A stretch of DNA of 64,000 nt from RUG13409 sp045546135 (GCA_045546135.1 JAZQCD010000023.1:68421-132420), one strand, 5' to 3'; positions 1 to 8,898 are shown, counted from the stretch's first letter. Notes: generated from the sequence alone by a model not told the origin. Program-made: numbers and translations.

Positions 1-1
1 T

Positions 2-871
2 AGAGCAAAGGCTTTCCTTACTGTCAATGGAAAAAGCAGCGCTGACTTTGGCTTTACTGTAGATACTCAGCATGTGGGCATGTACACAGCCGGCGTCAGA
101 AATGTGAAAATCTACGATATGCTGGGGTTCTTTTCAAAAGATATAGCTGGCGAATACAAAATGAACGTCATCGTCCTTCCAAGAGAAAGAGAGGAAGATG
201 CCTCTTTTGAGAGCATCATGGAAAGCGACAGTCCAAAGGCCATCCATACAAGGGAAAACGACGGCTATGACCTTTCAGGTGTCAGAGAGTATGCATATGG
301 GGATCCCATGAAAAAGATCCATTGGAACATGTCTGCCCATATGAGGGAGTACATGACCAAGATAAATGAGGTGAGCCTTCTTTCTGATCTTTCCATTATC
401 ATAGACAGTTCCTCAAAAGGAAAAGAAGGAGAGGAGCTTCTGTATATAAACGACGGCATCATGGAGACTGCTGCATACCTTTGCAGGGAAGCAGAAAAAG
501 AAGACTTAAGATACAGGATAGTATTTGAATCAAAGAGCAAGGATATACGCTTCATGGATCAGGAAGGTTCTGCAGATCTTGAGGACCTCATACTCAGTTC
601 CTGCCTTATAGGGCAAAATGTTTTCAGCGGAGCAGCGCTTCTAAGAGAAGAGCGAAGCTCTAATGAAAGATCATACAACGTAGCTGTGATCACATCGGAA
701 ATTGACGATGATCTCTTAAATGAGATGATCTTTGCAAGTGACGAGGGCCAAAATCTAAGTCTGTATTATGTGGTCCTTCCGGGACTTGATCACCGCAAAA
801 GAAATGAAGAATTAAAGAGATTATCAGTGCTTGATGAAAGAGAAATATATTACGAGGTAGTAAAGGCTTGA
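2..871 (+). CDS. DUF58 domain protein, 5'-truncated by the window edge
   Basis: The frame is open from base 2 to the TGA at 869-871, so this is the C-terminal 289 residues of a longer protein; an internal ATG at 74 is not a credible start. The family signature is visible: a segment resembling 'DPLGLF' (IYDMLGFF) and then the DUF58 hallmark region around bases 280-345 (REYAYGDPMKKIHW). DUF58 proteins usually sit beside a MoxR AAA+ ATPase and a transglutaminase-like membrane protein; the next gene fits the latter role and its TTG start overlaps this stop, which implies translational coupling. The MoxR partner would lie upstream of the window. The biochemical function of DUF58 is not established. 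The family call is firm. Confidence 0.85.
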   Translation, partial: RAKAFLTVNGKSSADFGFTVDTQHVGMYTAGVRNVKIYDMLGFFSKDIAGEYKMNVIVLPREREEDASFESIMESDSPKAIHTRENDGYDLSGVREYAYGDPMKKIHWNMSAHMREYMTKINEVSLLSDLSIIIDSSSKGKEGEELLYINDGIMETAAYLCREAEKEDLRYRIVFESKSKDIRFMDQEGSADLEDLILSSCLIGQNVFSGAALLREERSSNERSYNVAVITSEIDDDLLNEMIFASDEGQNLSLYYVVLPGLDHRKRNEELKRLSVLDEREIYYEVVKA

Positions 872-2187
872 GATCATATCTTAAAAACCACATATGGGAT
901 ATGCTTTGCTGCGCCCTATTTGCGGCGGGGTTTTCATTTAGCGTGCTCTCAGCCTTTGTCATCAGCAGCGAGCTTACATCTGATATCCTGCTGGTCACAG
1001 CCGTGGCTATATTTTCTTCTGTCATCCTCTTCCTCATCTCATCAGACAGGAATACAGCCAAGATCCTTTGGGCAGCAGGAGCAGCAATACTCGTGATCGC
1101 CATTTTCTATATGCTGAGAGAAGGGATGCTTAAAGAAGGGAATTCTGCCGAAAGCAGCAGGATGCTTTTTCTTTTGCTCATAGTTCTGAGCGCCCTTTTT
1201 ACTTTTATATTTACGAGAAAAAAGGTCCTGTGCCTTATCTTTTCTTCTGTATCTCTTGCCATCTGCGGCATATTCGATTTCTTTGAATTTCCAGTATCCC
1301 TTTACGGCCTCATCATCATGACCATTGGGATACTCGGAGAATCCATGCTCAGATCCTATGAAAAAAATATAGAGGATGCAGTCTACGGTACAGTCGATAT
1401 GAAAAGGTACGCCTTGCAGAGTTTGGCTGTGATAATTGCTGTCATACTTGGCTCCTCTTTGATCTATGGAGGACTTGTAAAAAGACTGGATCCTCCTACA
1501 GCAGATCTAAAACTCATAACCGAATATCTGTCATGGGATGTGGTGGACAAAAAAGGCGTTTCCAGCAGCATGGAGACAGAATCAAAGGATATGAGGTCTG
1601 ACGATCTTAATGACGAGCAGCACAAGACGAACAAAAAGGATGACCTTGATTCAGAAGACAGCGATACGAAAAGCGATGCCGAAGATGAAGAGAGCAAAAA
1701 CGATGAGATGCGTAAAAAATCAAAGAACAGCAGGTCTGCTTTCTCCGTATCCTATGATGAGCTCTTAAGGACCATGCTGACGGCAGTGCTGGCAGTCCTT
1801 GCTTTCCTTTTGATACCTTTCATCATAAAGATCATATCAAGGACCATAAGGAGAAAGAAGATCGAGGCCATGGAGCCTTCAAAGGGCTGTATGTGGCTCT
1901 ATTCATTCTTCCTTGATAAGCTCAAATATTTAGGAATAGAAAGACCAAAGGAATATACCCTCAAAGAATATGCAAAGGCTTACAAAAGGGAGCTTAGGCA
2001 CTTTACTACCCCTTCCGGCGTAAGCTTTGAAAAACTTACAGATATCTATTCAAAAGCTCTTTACGGAGCAGCAGTCCCGGGGAAAGAAGATATGGAAGCT
2101 TTCATAGACTTTTACGATCACTTCATTCCGACCATGAGGGAAAGGCTTGGAAAGACTGCTTACATGTATAGATTCTGGTCTATTTAG
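868..2187 (+). CDS. Multi-pass membrane protein, TgpA/DUF4129-like partner of DUF58
   Basis: 439 residues starting at a TTG that overlaps the stop of the DUF58 gene; a GAGG lies about 10 bases upstream. The N-terminal 200 residues are hydrophobic with roughly six or seven membrane segments. A long, highly charged loop rich in Asp, Glu, Ser and Lys (about residues 225-290) follows, then one more membrane segment (about 300-325) and a cytosolic helical tail resembling DUF4129 (LKEYAKAYKREL onward). The layout recalls TgpA-type transglutaminase proteins, but I see no Cys-His-Asp transglutaminase core, and the charged loop sits where that domain would be. I infer a membrane partner of the MoxR/DUF58 system that lacks the enzymatic domain. 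Moderate certainty, based on context and topology. Confidence 0.6.
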   Translation: MRSYLKNHIWDMLCCALFAAGFSFSVLSAFVISSELTSDILLVTAVAIFSSVILFLISSDRNTAKILWAAGAAILVIAIFYMLREGMLKEGNSAESSRMLFLLLIVLSALFTFIFTRKKVLCLIFSSVSLAICGIFDFFEFPVSLYGLIIMTIGILGESMLRSYEKNIEDAVYGTVDMKRYALQSLAVIIAVILGSSLIYGGLVKRLDPPTADLKLITEYLSWDVVDKKGVSSSMETESKDMRSDDLNDEQHKTNKKDDLDSEDSDTKSDAEDEESKNDEMRKKSKNSRSAFSVSYDELLRTMLTAVLAVLAFLLIPFIIKIISRTIRRKKIEAMEPSKGCMWLYSFFLDKLKYLGIERPKEYTLKEYAKAYKRELRHFTTPSGVSFEKLTDIYSKALYGAAVPGKEDMEAFIDFYDHFIPTMRERLGKTAYMYRFWSI

Positions 2188-2248
2188 TCATAAAGATGCA
2201 AAGCATTTTTATAAATATACTATTAATTTGTGTTAGGAGGTTTTATTA

Positions 2249-4015
2249 ATGAAATTTGCAAAGAAAATAGTATGCACAGCACTTGCACTGGTCATGGTCC
2301 TTGGCTTTGGCTCAGCAGCCTTTGCCGCAGGCGCAAGCTTCAGTGCACCAAAATCACCCCTCGTAATAGATGAGAATGTCATAACAATGGCAGCACATTC
2401 ACAGGGATGGATCACACCTGAAGTCCTGGGTATAAACAATACCACAGCAAGAGATCAGGAAATTCCTGAATATTACGGCAACGAAAAAGCAACTCTTGCA
2501 TTCGGGACAAAGAGCATGGCACTGGGAGTTTTCGGTTCTGATATAAACAGCGCACCGAACCCTTACATGTACAACTACTTCTACAATCTCTACGCAAGAG
2601 AGAACGGTCTTGAGGAAGTGCCACTCGGACAGTTCATGCTTTCTAAGGATGTAAACGGCGGTCCTATGAACGCAGCAGCAAACGGCGGATATGAGCAAAA
2701 TGGACAGGTAGTCCCTGCATCCCTTTATTTAAGACCTGAGATCCTTCTCGGAGTAGGTCCTATAAAGGATGACGGAACCACAGGCTATACAGCAGCTCTT
2801 TCGATGCTTCCTGAGAATGCAGACGAAGATAAGACCAATGATTATGAGCCTTATCAGGTAGCATATACTACGACTCATGTATACAGCTTCCTTGAATCCA
2901 TGTATCAGCTTTCTGATATCTGCAATGAGATCACTGCAAAGACCGGCAAAGTCACCCGTTACGGAGATCCGCTGGTCATTACAGAGAACATTGAAAAATT
3001 CGTAAAAGGCATTCAGGCCTATGTCATCGGAAAGATCAAAGTAGACGGAGCAGAGCTTAAGACTGTTGCAGTTCTTGATGCTGCAGCGACTCAGCTCCTC
3101 AGGACCAATGGTGTCATAGCTGACAACGAATATGTCCTCAATACAAAGAATATGTCCACACAGGCAACTACATCTTTTAGCCGTGTAGCTGAATTCGTTG
3201 CAGATACATCTGTAAACCTTGTAGACAAGCTTGGACTTGAAGAGCAGCCTGCAGCAGCGGTTGCAGCAGCAACAAGGCAGACACCTGCAAAGGAAAGCAC
3301 CTATTTCAAGGCAACTGCAGATCAGATCGCTGAAAACTGTGATGTAGTAATGTTCTGCAATGTTCTTTCTTCAGTTCCTGAAAATACCGGAGATGGACTT
3401 TCAGAAGGATCTTTCCAAATGGATCTCGTAGAGAAGGTCAGCGCAGAAAACAAGGATAAAGCACGTGATATGGAAGTCCTCGGTGCAGCATTCTCCTGTG
3501 TTGGTTCTCTTGGTGCAAACTCTGTTGAGAACCTTCTTGGTATGGCATATTACACAGCATATCTTTATCCTGAATATGTGAACCAGTTCGATGTCATTGC
3601 TTATTGGATGCAGAATTTCTATCATGTAACAGATCTTGCAACTCTTAAGAGCGTCGTAGGCGCTATGTGCGAGTCTTCATCTGTACTTCTTGCATATGAA
3701 AACACATATCTTCCGGATCTTGCAAACTACGATCCTAAGGAGATCGAAAAGATGGTCGTAGCAGGAATGCAGTACTACAACACTCATAAGGAAGATTTCG
3801 CAGGAACACTTCTTTATCAGAACGGCCGTACAGGTGAAAACACAGGCTGGGATATAGATTGGAAGGGCGGAATCGGTGAAGGACAGGAAACTGGCGAAGG
3901 CATCGTACCAGCAAAGCAGGGCGGAAACAAGACCCTTCTTATAGTAGGCGTTGCAGCTGTAGTCGTGATTGCAGCAGCAGTCATAGTACTTAAGAACAAG
4001 AAAAAAGAGAACTGA
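2249..4015 (+). CDS. Secreted, C-terminally membrane-anchored protein of unknown function
   Basis: 588 residues with a strong AGGAGG ribosome site. Residues 1-27 form a clear signal peptide (Lys-rich start, hydrophobic core, AFA-A cleavage site). The C-terminus has a membrane helix (about 560-582) followed by KNKKKEN, so the mature protein should be tethered outside the cell. No LPXTG motif is seen. A segment at about residues 425-470 (LLGMAYYTAYLYPEYVNQF, then NFYHVTD) resembles the last lobe of iron/siderophore-type substrate-binding proteins, which is a weak by-eye likeness only. The next two genes are class I methyltransferase-like; no ABC permease is adjacent. A ligand-binding lipoprotein-like role is inference. 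An inverted repeat after the gene probably ends transcription. Confidence 0.6.
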   Translation: MKFAKKIVCTALALVMVLGFGSAAFAAGASFSAPKSPLVIDENVITMAAHSQGWITPEVLGINNTTARDQEIPEYYGNEKATLAFGTKSMALGVFGSDINSAPNPYMYNYFYNLYARENGLEEVPLGQFMLSKDVNGGPMNAAANGGYEQNGQVVPASLYLRPEILLGVGPIKDDGTTGYTAALSMLPENADEDKTNDYEPYQVAYTTTHVYSFLESMYQLSDICNEITAKTGKVTRYGDPLVITENIEKFVKGIQAYVIGKIKVDGAELKTVAVLDAAATQLLRTNGVIADNEYVLNTKNMSTQATTSFSRVAEFVADTSVNLVDKLGLEEQPAAAVAAATRQTPAKESTYFKATADQIAENCDVVMFCNVLSSVPENTGDGLSEGSFQMDLVEKVSAENKDKARDMEVLGAAFSCVGSLGANSVENLLGMAYYTAYLYPEYVNQFDVIAYWMQNFYHVTDLATLKSVVGAMCESSSVLLAYENTYLPDLANYDPKEIEKMVVAGMQYYNTHKEDFAGTLLYQNGRTGENTGWDIDWKGGIGEGQETGEGIVPAKQGGNKTLLIVGVAAVVVIAAAVIVLKNKKKEN

Positions 4016-4055
4016 TAATATTTTTTGACGTTCTTTTCCAATACTACTTTTTTCT

Positions 4056-4090
4056 GAGCAGAGCTCTAAAAAGAGCTCTGCTCCTTTAGG
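4056..4090 (+). terminator. Inverted repeat after the secreted-protein gene
   Basis: A perfect 12-bp inverted repeat (GAGCAGAGCTCT, loop AAAA, AGAGCTCTGCTC) lies 40 bases after the stop codon. The T-run behind it is short (CTTT), so termination may be partial and could feed into the methyltransferase genes. Confidence 0.55.
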
Positions 4091-4100
4091 AGATAATTAA

Positions 4101-4398
4101 ATGTCACTCATTAATTGGGAAGAAGCTGAAAAATACACCAGCTGGGCCATGCAGAAAAACGATCCGGCGACAAGCTGGGACAAAGGAGCTGACGGATGGC
4201 AAAAAAGGATAGCTTTTGAAAGTTCCTTTACAAAGGCGCAGGTCGATGCCTGCACCAGGATAACAAAAGATAAGACTGTACTTGATGCATGCTGCGGTAC
4301 GGGCAGGACTGCCATACCTGACACAAAGCGGTCTATACCGCTATGCCTACCCCTCTGCTATGTACGTACTTGGCTGGGATCCAAATGAATTAAGATAA
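4101..4398 (+). pseudogene. Remnant of a class I SAM methyltransferase (internal deletion)
   Basis: A good start (GGAG, then ATG) encodes about 73 residues ending in a textbook methyltransferase motif I (VLDACCGTGRTAIP). After that the original frame runs through 22 unrelated residues to a TGA at 4386. From about 4319 the +1 frame instead reads LTQSGLYRYAYPSAMYVLGW and closes with TAA at 4396-4398, which looks like the authentic end of a small methyltransferase and sits exactly at the ribosome site of the next gene. The simplest reading is a gene whose middle (roughly 150-200 residues) was deleted with a frame change at the joint. The next gene is an intact relative. The product could still be made as a 95-residue fragment, but it lacks most of the fold. 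Confidence 0.7.
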
Positions 4399-4408
4399 GG
4401 AGAAAGAT

Positions 4409-5287
4409 ATGGCAGAAGAAAAAAGACCTGCAGGAAACATGTGGGATGCTGAAGCTAAATACTACAGCATGATGACTCTCATGGAACATAGAGGCACGAA
4501 TCTGCAGCTTGACGCAATGCCTCTTGAAGAAGGCTTTACTGTTATGGATGTAGGATGCGGCCCCGGAAGGACACTCATCCAGGCATCAAAAAGAGTAAAA
4601 AAAGTGATTGGCCTTGACAGTTCAACAGGCATGCTTGAGGCATGCAAAGAAAATGCAAAGAATGCAGGAGTAGAAAATGCGGAATTCATTTTTGCCGACT
4701 GGCAGGATGATGAGGCATGCAAAGACCTTCCTGAAGTAGATGTAGTCATACAGGCAAGGGGAGGCGGCGGACCAAGCACTTTTGAAAGACTCAAAAAAGT
4801 TGCAAGAAAATATGCTGTATTCGTAATGTGGTCCAAAGGAGCTCCAAGCATTCCTGAAACAAGAGGGAAACTCTTTGAGGGCTGCTACAGCGAAGAATCC
4901 ATGGAAAAGTATCCGGATCTTAAGCCTTTTGAAAGAAGGGGGCCTCGTCCTGATATGATGAAGGGCAAAGATCAGGATGGTAAACTCTTTGGAAGAGAAA
5001 AAGTAGACTTTAGCGGCAAACTCCCCATGGGCGGTGAGCCGCTTTGCAAAGCTCTTGATGAACTTGGCGTTGAGTACTGCGTAAAGACTATAGGTGAAGG
5101 CTGGGATAAGTACTATGATACTATGGAAGAAGCCTATGAAGATCTGGCCCAGATGTCCCATCACCCGGAGTGCCTCATCATGGAAAGATTCAGAGCTAAT
5201 GTAGACAGCTATACTGTAAAGACTGAGAAGGGATATCTCTTCCATCTGCCTACTTGCTCTGATGTAGTTATAATCAAGACCCGCTGA
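4409..5287 (+). CDS. Class I SAM-dependent methyltransferase
   Basis: 292 residues, with AAGGAG 7 bases before the ATG. Motif I (VMDVGCGPGRTL, about residues 46-57) binds SAM; the acidic end of strand 2 (IGLDSS) and a later FADWQDD segment complete a Rossmann-like methyltransferase fold in the first 130 residues. The remaining 160 residues are not recognisable and may recognise the substrate. Substrate unknown. It follows directly on a decayed paralogue, so the pair probably arose by duplication. Relatives in Clostridia sit near metal or cofactor transport genes, and the secreted protein upstream would be consistent, but this is inference. Confidence 0.75.
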   Translation: MAEEKRPAGNMWDAEAKYYSMMTLMEHRGTNLQLDAMPLEEGFTVMDVGCGPGRTLIQASKRVKKVIGLDSSTGMLEACKENAKNAGVENAEFIFADWQDDEACKDLPEVDVVIQARGGGGPSTFERLKKVARKYAVFVMWSKGAPSIPETRGKLFEGCYSEESMEKYPDLKPFERRGPRPDMMKGKDQDGKLFGREKVDFSGKLPMGGEPLCKALDELGVEYCVKTIGEGWDKYYDTMEEAYEDLAQMSHHPECLIMERFRANVDSYTVKTEKGYLFHLPTCSDVVIIKTR

Positions 5288-5624
5288 TATAGATCCGTAA
5301 TGGCAATGCTCCTTGCCGACAGAGTGCAGCAGGTTTTGTCGAAGAAAGAAGAGAGGTCACTGCCTAGTTTATTCCCGCGGCAAAAAGCTTAAGCATATGG
5401 AATGATCTTGCTGCATTGAAGGTAAAGAAAAGAGTTTATTAAATCTTACAAAGACCGGGCTTTTGCACACAAAGAATGGTGCAGGTCCGGTCTTTTCATG
5501 CAGTAATATATTTAATTGATCGCCTGGGAAGAAATAATACTGTGTGTTGATAAAAGATGTTAAAATGATATAATACATTGTTTGAAATGTACGAGAAATG
5601 CTTGTTATTTGACCATCAAAGCTT
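5288..5624. other. Intergenic region with possible gene debris and a terminator
   Basis: 337 bases without a convincing gene. A short frame from the ATG at 5300 reads about 31 codons (MAMLLADRVQQVLSKKEE...) to a TAA near 5395; it has no ribosome site and may be debris of a lost gene tail. A small hairpin (GGCAA...TTGCC) lies at 5302-5317. The terminator at 5450-5497 is listed separately. The last 120 bases are AT-rich and hold the likely tsaE promoter (a TATAAT at about 5569). I looked for cobalamin-riboswitch boxes here and did not find them. Confidence 0.4.
5450..5497 (+). terminator. Rho-independent terminator
   Basis: AAAGACCGG pairs with CCGGTCTTT across a long loop that itself contains a GCAC/GTGC pairing; the 3' arm runs into TTTTC. 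It probably ends the methyltransferase transcript. Confidence 0.65.
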
Positions 5625-6038
5625 TTGAAAATGATATTAAAAGGACTTAAAGAAACTGAAGAATTTGGAAGGCACTTTGCAGAAAACCTGAAGCCCGGCA
5701 GCGTGGTAGCCCTCATCGGACCCCTTGGCGCCGGAAAGACCACTCTTTCCCAGGCTATTGCAAGAGGCCTTGGTGTAACAGAGACCCTTACCAGCCCTAC
5801 CTTTACCATAGTGCAGGAGTATGAGACAGGAAGGCTTCCTCTTTATCATTTTGATGTATACAGAGTCTCAGATCCTGACGAGCTCTTTGAAATGGGCTTT
5901 GAAGACTATTTAAGGAGGGACGGTTTATGCCTTATAGAGTGGGCCGACCTTATAGAAGATATGCTTCCCTATGATACTGTCACCTTGAGGATAGACTATG
6001 GTGATAATGAAGATGAAAGAACAGTAGAGATCTGCTAA
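5625..6038 (+). CDS. tsaE: TsaE, ATPase of the t6A tRNA-modification complex
   Basis: 137 residues from a TTG at 5625, or 135 from the ATG at 5631; neither has a strong ribosome site and the ATG is the likelier start. Walker A is visible (GPLGAGKTT, about residues 33-41), followed by the family's SPTFTIVQEY and LYHFDVYR segments and a C-terminal IEWAD. TsaE works with TsaB and TsaD to transfer threonylcarbamoyl to A37 of ANN-decoding tRNAs. It heads a compact operon with tsaB-rimI (12-base gap) and tsaD (3-base gap). Length is normal for the family. Confidence 0.95.
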   Translation: MKMILKGLKETEEFGRHFAENLKPGSVVALIGPLGAGKTTLSQAIARGLGVTETLTSPTFTIVQEYETGRLPLYHFDVYRVSDPDELFEMGFEDYLRRDGLCLIEWADLIEDMLPYDTVTLRIDYGDNEDERTVEIC

Positions 6039-6050
6039 AAGGATATATTT

Positions 6051-7214
6051 ATGATCATACTTGCAATAGAAACAACAGGTCCTGTATCATCAGTTGCACT
6101 GAACAGAGACGGGATCATAACTGAGATCAAAAATGAAGACAGCTATTCTCATCTAAAGCAGCTCATGCCAATGGTCACAGAGCTTCTAAAAGAGGAAGGC
6201 GTTGAAGGAAAGGACCTTGATGCCATAGCTGTATCCCAGGGTCCGGGATCCTTTACAGGTATAAGGATAGGCATGGTTTCTGCAAAGGGACTTGCACAAG
6301 TCTGGGATAAGCCCATCATCGAGGTTCCGACTCTTGCAAGCTTTGCATTCAGAGATTACGGATGGGAAGAAGAGGATAAAAAATATCTTTACGTTCCTGT
6401 CATAGATGCAAAGGTGCATCAGGTATATGCTGCAGCATATGAAAAGGGAAACAAAGAAGCTGTAGTCCCCGGTTCCTCATATTATATAAACGAATTCCTT
6501 TCGCTTCTTGAGGAAGCTGCAAAAGATTATGATGCCGTTGTCTTCTTTGGAGACGGATACGGCGTCTACAAGGATGCTCTTGATTCCTTTGACATGGTCC
6601 ATGCCCTTGCTCCTGATGAAGACCTTTGCCAGTCAGCCCTTGGATCTGCGGTCCTCGGAGCTGAGCTTTTCAAGGAAGGAAAACTTAAGACATGCTTTGA
6701 TGCAGAACCTGAATATTTCAGACTTCCGGAAGCTGAAAGAAAGTTCAAGACAAAAAGCCTTATCTTAAGCAGTGCTGAAACAGAAGACCTCGAAGACATA
6801 GTATCCATCGAAAAGTCTGCATTTACAGATCCGTGGTCTGAAAGCACGCTGAAAGAAGAGATAGATGCATCGACTTTAGACCCAAATAGGGTCTTCCTTA
6901 AAGCAAAGGATCCTGAAGAGGCTTCAGTTCCTGTTGCTTATGTAATAGCCAATTTCATACCCGGAATAACAGGCGAGATCTGGAACGTTGCTACCGTGCC
7001 TGAAAGAAGAAGGCAGGGAATAGCAAGGAAGCTCCTTCTTGAGATCATAGCAAGAGCAAAAGCAGAAAAGATAAAGGAACTTGAGCTCGAGGTAAGAGCA
7101 GGGAACGATCCTGCGATCTGCCTTTATGAAAGCCTGGGATTTAAGAGGACAGGCATCAGAACTGCATATTATCAGGACGGCGAGGATGCTGTCCTCATGA
7201 CAAAAGAGATATAG
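6051..7214 (+). CDS. tsaB: TsaB-RimI fusion: t6A subunit plus ribosomal N-acetyltransferase
   Basis: 387 residues combining two normally separate proteins. Residues 1 to about 230 are TsaB, an inactive ASKHA-fold scaffold for TsaD (MIILAIETTGPVSSVAL, then SQGPGSFTGIRIG). From about residue 236 a GNAT acetyltransferase begins (LEDIVSIEKSAFTDPWSE), with the acetyl-CoA loop RRQGIARKLL and the ending NDPAICLYESLGFKRTGIR typical of RimI, which acetylates the N-terminus of ribosomal protein S18 (bS18). The joint is a single open frame with no internal stop. tsaB and rimI are usual neighbours, so the fusion simply merges adjacent genes. Both halves look complete. Confidence 0.93.
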   Translation: MIILAIETTGPVSSVALNRDGIITEIKNEDSYSHLKQLMPMVTELLKEEGVEGKDLDAIAVSQGPGSFTGIRIGMVSAKGLAQVWDKPIIEVPTLASFAFRDYGWEEEDKKYLYVPVIDAKVHQVYAAAYEKGNKEAVVPGSSYYINEFLSLLEEAAKDYDAVVFFGDGYGVYKDALDSFDMVHALAPDEDLCQSALGSAVLGAELFKEGKLKTCFDAEPEYFRLPEAERKFKTKSLILSSAETEDLEDIVSIEKSAFTDPWSESTLKEEIDASTLDPNRVFLKAKDPEEASVPVAYVIANFIPGITGEIWNVATVPERRRQGIARKLLLEIIARAKAEKIKELELEVRAGNDPAICLYESLGFKRTGIRTAYYQDGEDAVLMTKEI

Positions 7215-7217
7215 ATA

Positions 7218-8261
7218 ATGAGAGACGGTAAAGTACTTACAATGGGAATAGAGTCAAGCTGCGACGAAACAGCTATAGCCATCCTTGCAGACGGCAGGGA
7301 TGTGCTTTCCAATGTGATCTCTTCCCAGATAGCCATACATACAGTATACGGAGGAGTCGTGCCGGAGATAGCATCGAGACATCATTTAAATAACATTCCT
7401 TTCGTATTCAAGCAAAGCTTAGATGAAGCAGGCGTAACTTTAGACGAGATAGACGAGATAGGAGTCACTGCAGGACCGGGACTCCCGGGAGCAGTACTCA
7501 TGGGAGCTGCTTTTGCAAAGGCAGTTGCAGCAGCAAGCGGCAAGCCCCTTATAGGGGTCCACCACATACAGGGGCACATAATGGCAAATCTCATAGAGCA
7601 TCCTGAGATAAAGCCTCCCTTCCTTTCCTTGGTCGTTTCAGGCGGACATACTCACATAATAGAAGTAAAAGGATACAATGAATTCAAGATCCTCGGCTGC
7701 ACAAGAGACGACGCTGTAGGAGAAGCCTATGACAAAGTAGCAAGAGTGATTGGCCTTGGATATCCGGGAGGTCCCAAAGTAGATGCTCTTGCAAAGGAAG
7801 GGGACCCAAGTGCAATAGAATTTAAGAGAGTATATCTTGAAAAGGGAAGCCTTGACTTCTCATTTTCAGGCATCAAGACTGCAGTTGTCAACTATATGCA
7901 CAATGCAGAGCAAAAGGGCATCGAAGTCATTGCAGCCGATGTTGCAGCGTCATTCCAGGAAGCTGTAATAGATGTCATAGTGGACAAGTCCATGATGGCT
8001 ATGGAAAAGACAAAAGCTCCTTACCTTGTGCTTGCAGGAGGAGTTGCATGCAATTCAAGGCTTAGAGAAAGGCTTACAAAAGCTCTCGAAGAGAGAGGAA
8101 AGAAGCTCTATGTTCCTTCTCCCATACTTTGTACAGATAACGGCGCCATGATAGCAGAAGCTGCTTATCACAAAGCAAGAGAAGGGAAGTTCTCAACACT
8201 TTCTCTTGATGTATTCCCCGGACTCAATATAGAGACAGGTCTTCATAAATTGGAAGAATAA
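7218..8261 (+). CDS. tsaD: TsaD, tRNA threonylcarbamoyltransferase
   Basis: 347 residues, three bases after tsaB-rimI. The opening MGIESSCDETAIAI and the metal-binding HHLNN (about residues 53-57) are diagnostic, as are VVSGGHTHI and the nucleotide-binding VLAGGVACN near residue 270. TsaD (formerly Gcp/YgjD) is the catalytic subunit that places the threonylcarbamoyl group on A37. Length and motifs are complete. An imperfect hairpin (bases 8262-8288) follows the stop and may contribute to termination together with the shared repeat at 8333-8356. Confidence 0.97.
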   Translation: MRDGKVLTMGIESSCDETAIAILADGRDVLSNVISSQIAIHTVYGGVVPEIASRHHLNNIPFVFKQSLDEAGVTLDEIDEIGVTAGPGLPGAVLMGAAFAKAVAAASGKPLIGVHHIQGHIMANLIEHPEIKPPFLSLVVSGGHTHIIEVKGYNEFKILGCTRDDAVGEAYDKVARVIGLGYPGGPKVDALAKEGDPSAIEFKRVYLEKGSLDFSFSGIKTAVVNYMHNAEQKGIEVIAADVAASFQEAVIDVIVDKSMMAMEKTKAPYLVLAGGVACNSRLRERLTKALEERGKKLYVPSPILCTDNGAMIAEAAYHKAREGKFSTLSLDVFPGLNIETGLHKLEE

Positions 8262-8332
8262 AGATGCGCCCATAGGATGCGTATCTTCTATGGATGTGGT
8301 CCCATGATGTTCATAGATAAAGATAAAAAATT

Positions 8333-8356
8333 ACCCTTTCGCAAATGCGAAAGGGT
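8333..8356 (-). terminator. Terminator of acpP, between convergent genes
   Basis: A perfect 10-bp inverted repeat (ACCCTTTCGC / GCGAAAGGGT, loop AAAT). Read on the minus strand it is followed by a T-rich run (from AAAAAATT on the plus strand), so it mainly serves acpP; it may also block read-through from tsaD. Confidence 0.85.
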
Positions 8357-8379
8357 ATCGATTTATTCAAACTATTTAA

Positions 8380-8616
8380 TTATTCCTGACCTGTCTGTTC
8401 TTCGACGTACTTGACAAGGTTTGCTACGATGTTGAATTCCTCGGTCTTTTCATCGGGGATCTCGATACCAAACTCGTCTTCGATCTGTGTCAGTACATCG
8501 ACTGCATCGAGGCTGTCTGCATTGAGGTCCAGCATAAGGTCTGTTTCCATGGTTATATCGTTCTTATCGATATCAAGCTGGTCAGCAATAAGCTCTCTTA
8601 TCTTTTCAAATACCAT
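8380..8616 (-). CDS. acpP: Acyl carrier protein
   Basis: 78 residues, acidic and helical, with the phosphopantetheine attachment serine in DLNADSLDAVD (about residue 36). ACP carries the growing acyl chain in fatty-acid synthesis; the apo form is modified by AcpS. A ribosome site (AGGAGG, read on the minus strand) lies just before the ATG. It stands alone here, convergent with tsaD and divergent from rho; no fab genes are adjacent. Confidence 0.96.
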   Translation of the reverse strand: MVFEKIRELIADQLDIDKNDITMETDLMLDLNADSLDAVDVLTQIEDEFGIEIPDEKTEEFNIVANLVKYVEEQTGQE

Positions 8617-8898
8617 ATCGTATATCCTCCTTTATATGATCCGCAAATGGGAAAATATCTCGAACAAATGGATTATACAGGAAAACGAGATATAAAGCAA
8701 GGAGTGAAAAAACTTGGAGACAAAAAGCATAGTCTGGTGTATAATCGGGATATAGAAAAAGTCTGAAAGTTGTATTCTTTGGAAAAAGGCAGTAAGTGCC
8801 AAGAGCCCTTCCGAGACCCCTTATGATAGTCAGTCACTTTTTTCAATAATATCCATTGCATTTATTTTATGTTTTTTTGATGCATATTTTTGAGGTAA
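8617..8898 (+). promoter_or_regulatory. Divergent acpP/rho region with a long rho leader
   Basis: 282 bases. A TATAAT at about 8740 would give rho a leader of roughly 150 bases. The leader holds several short self-complementary stretches, for instance GGCA...TGCC at 8790-8802. Long leaders on rho often serve autoregulation, but no specific element is recognisable. Confidence 0.35.

Noticed and set aside
4622..5245. 207-residue antisense frame opposite the methyltransferase
   Set aside because: No ribosome site, no recognisable features; it mirrors the codon pattern of the real gene.
5288..5449. Possible cobalamin riboswitch between the methyltransferase and tsaE
   Set aside because: The B12-box and the conserved core elements are not present; only small unrelated hairpins.
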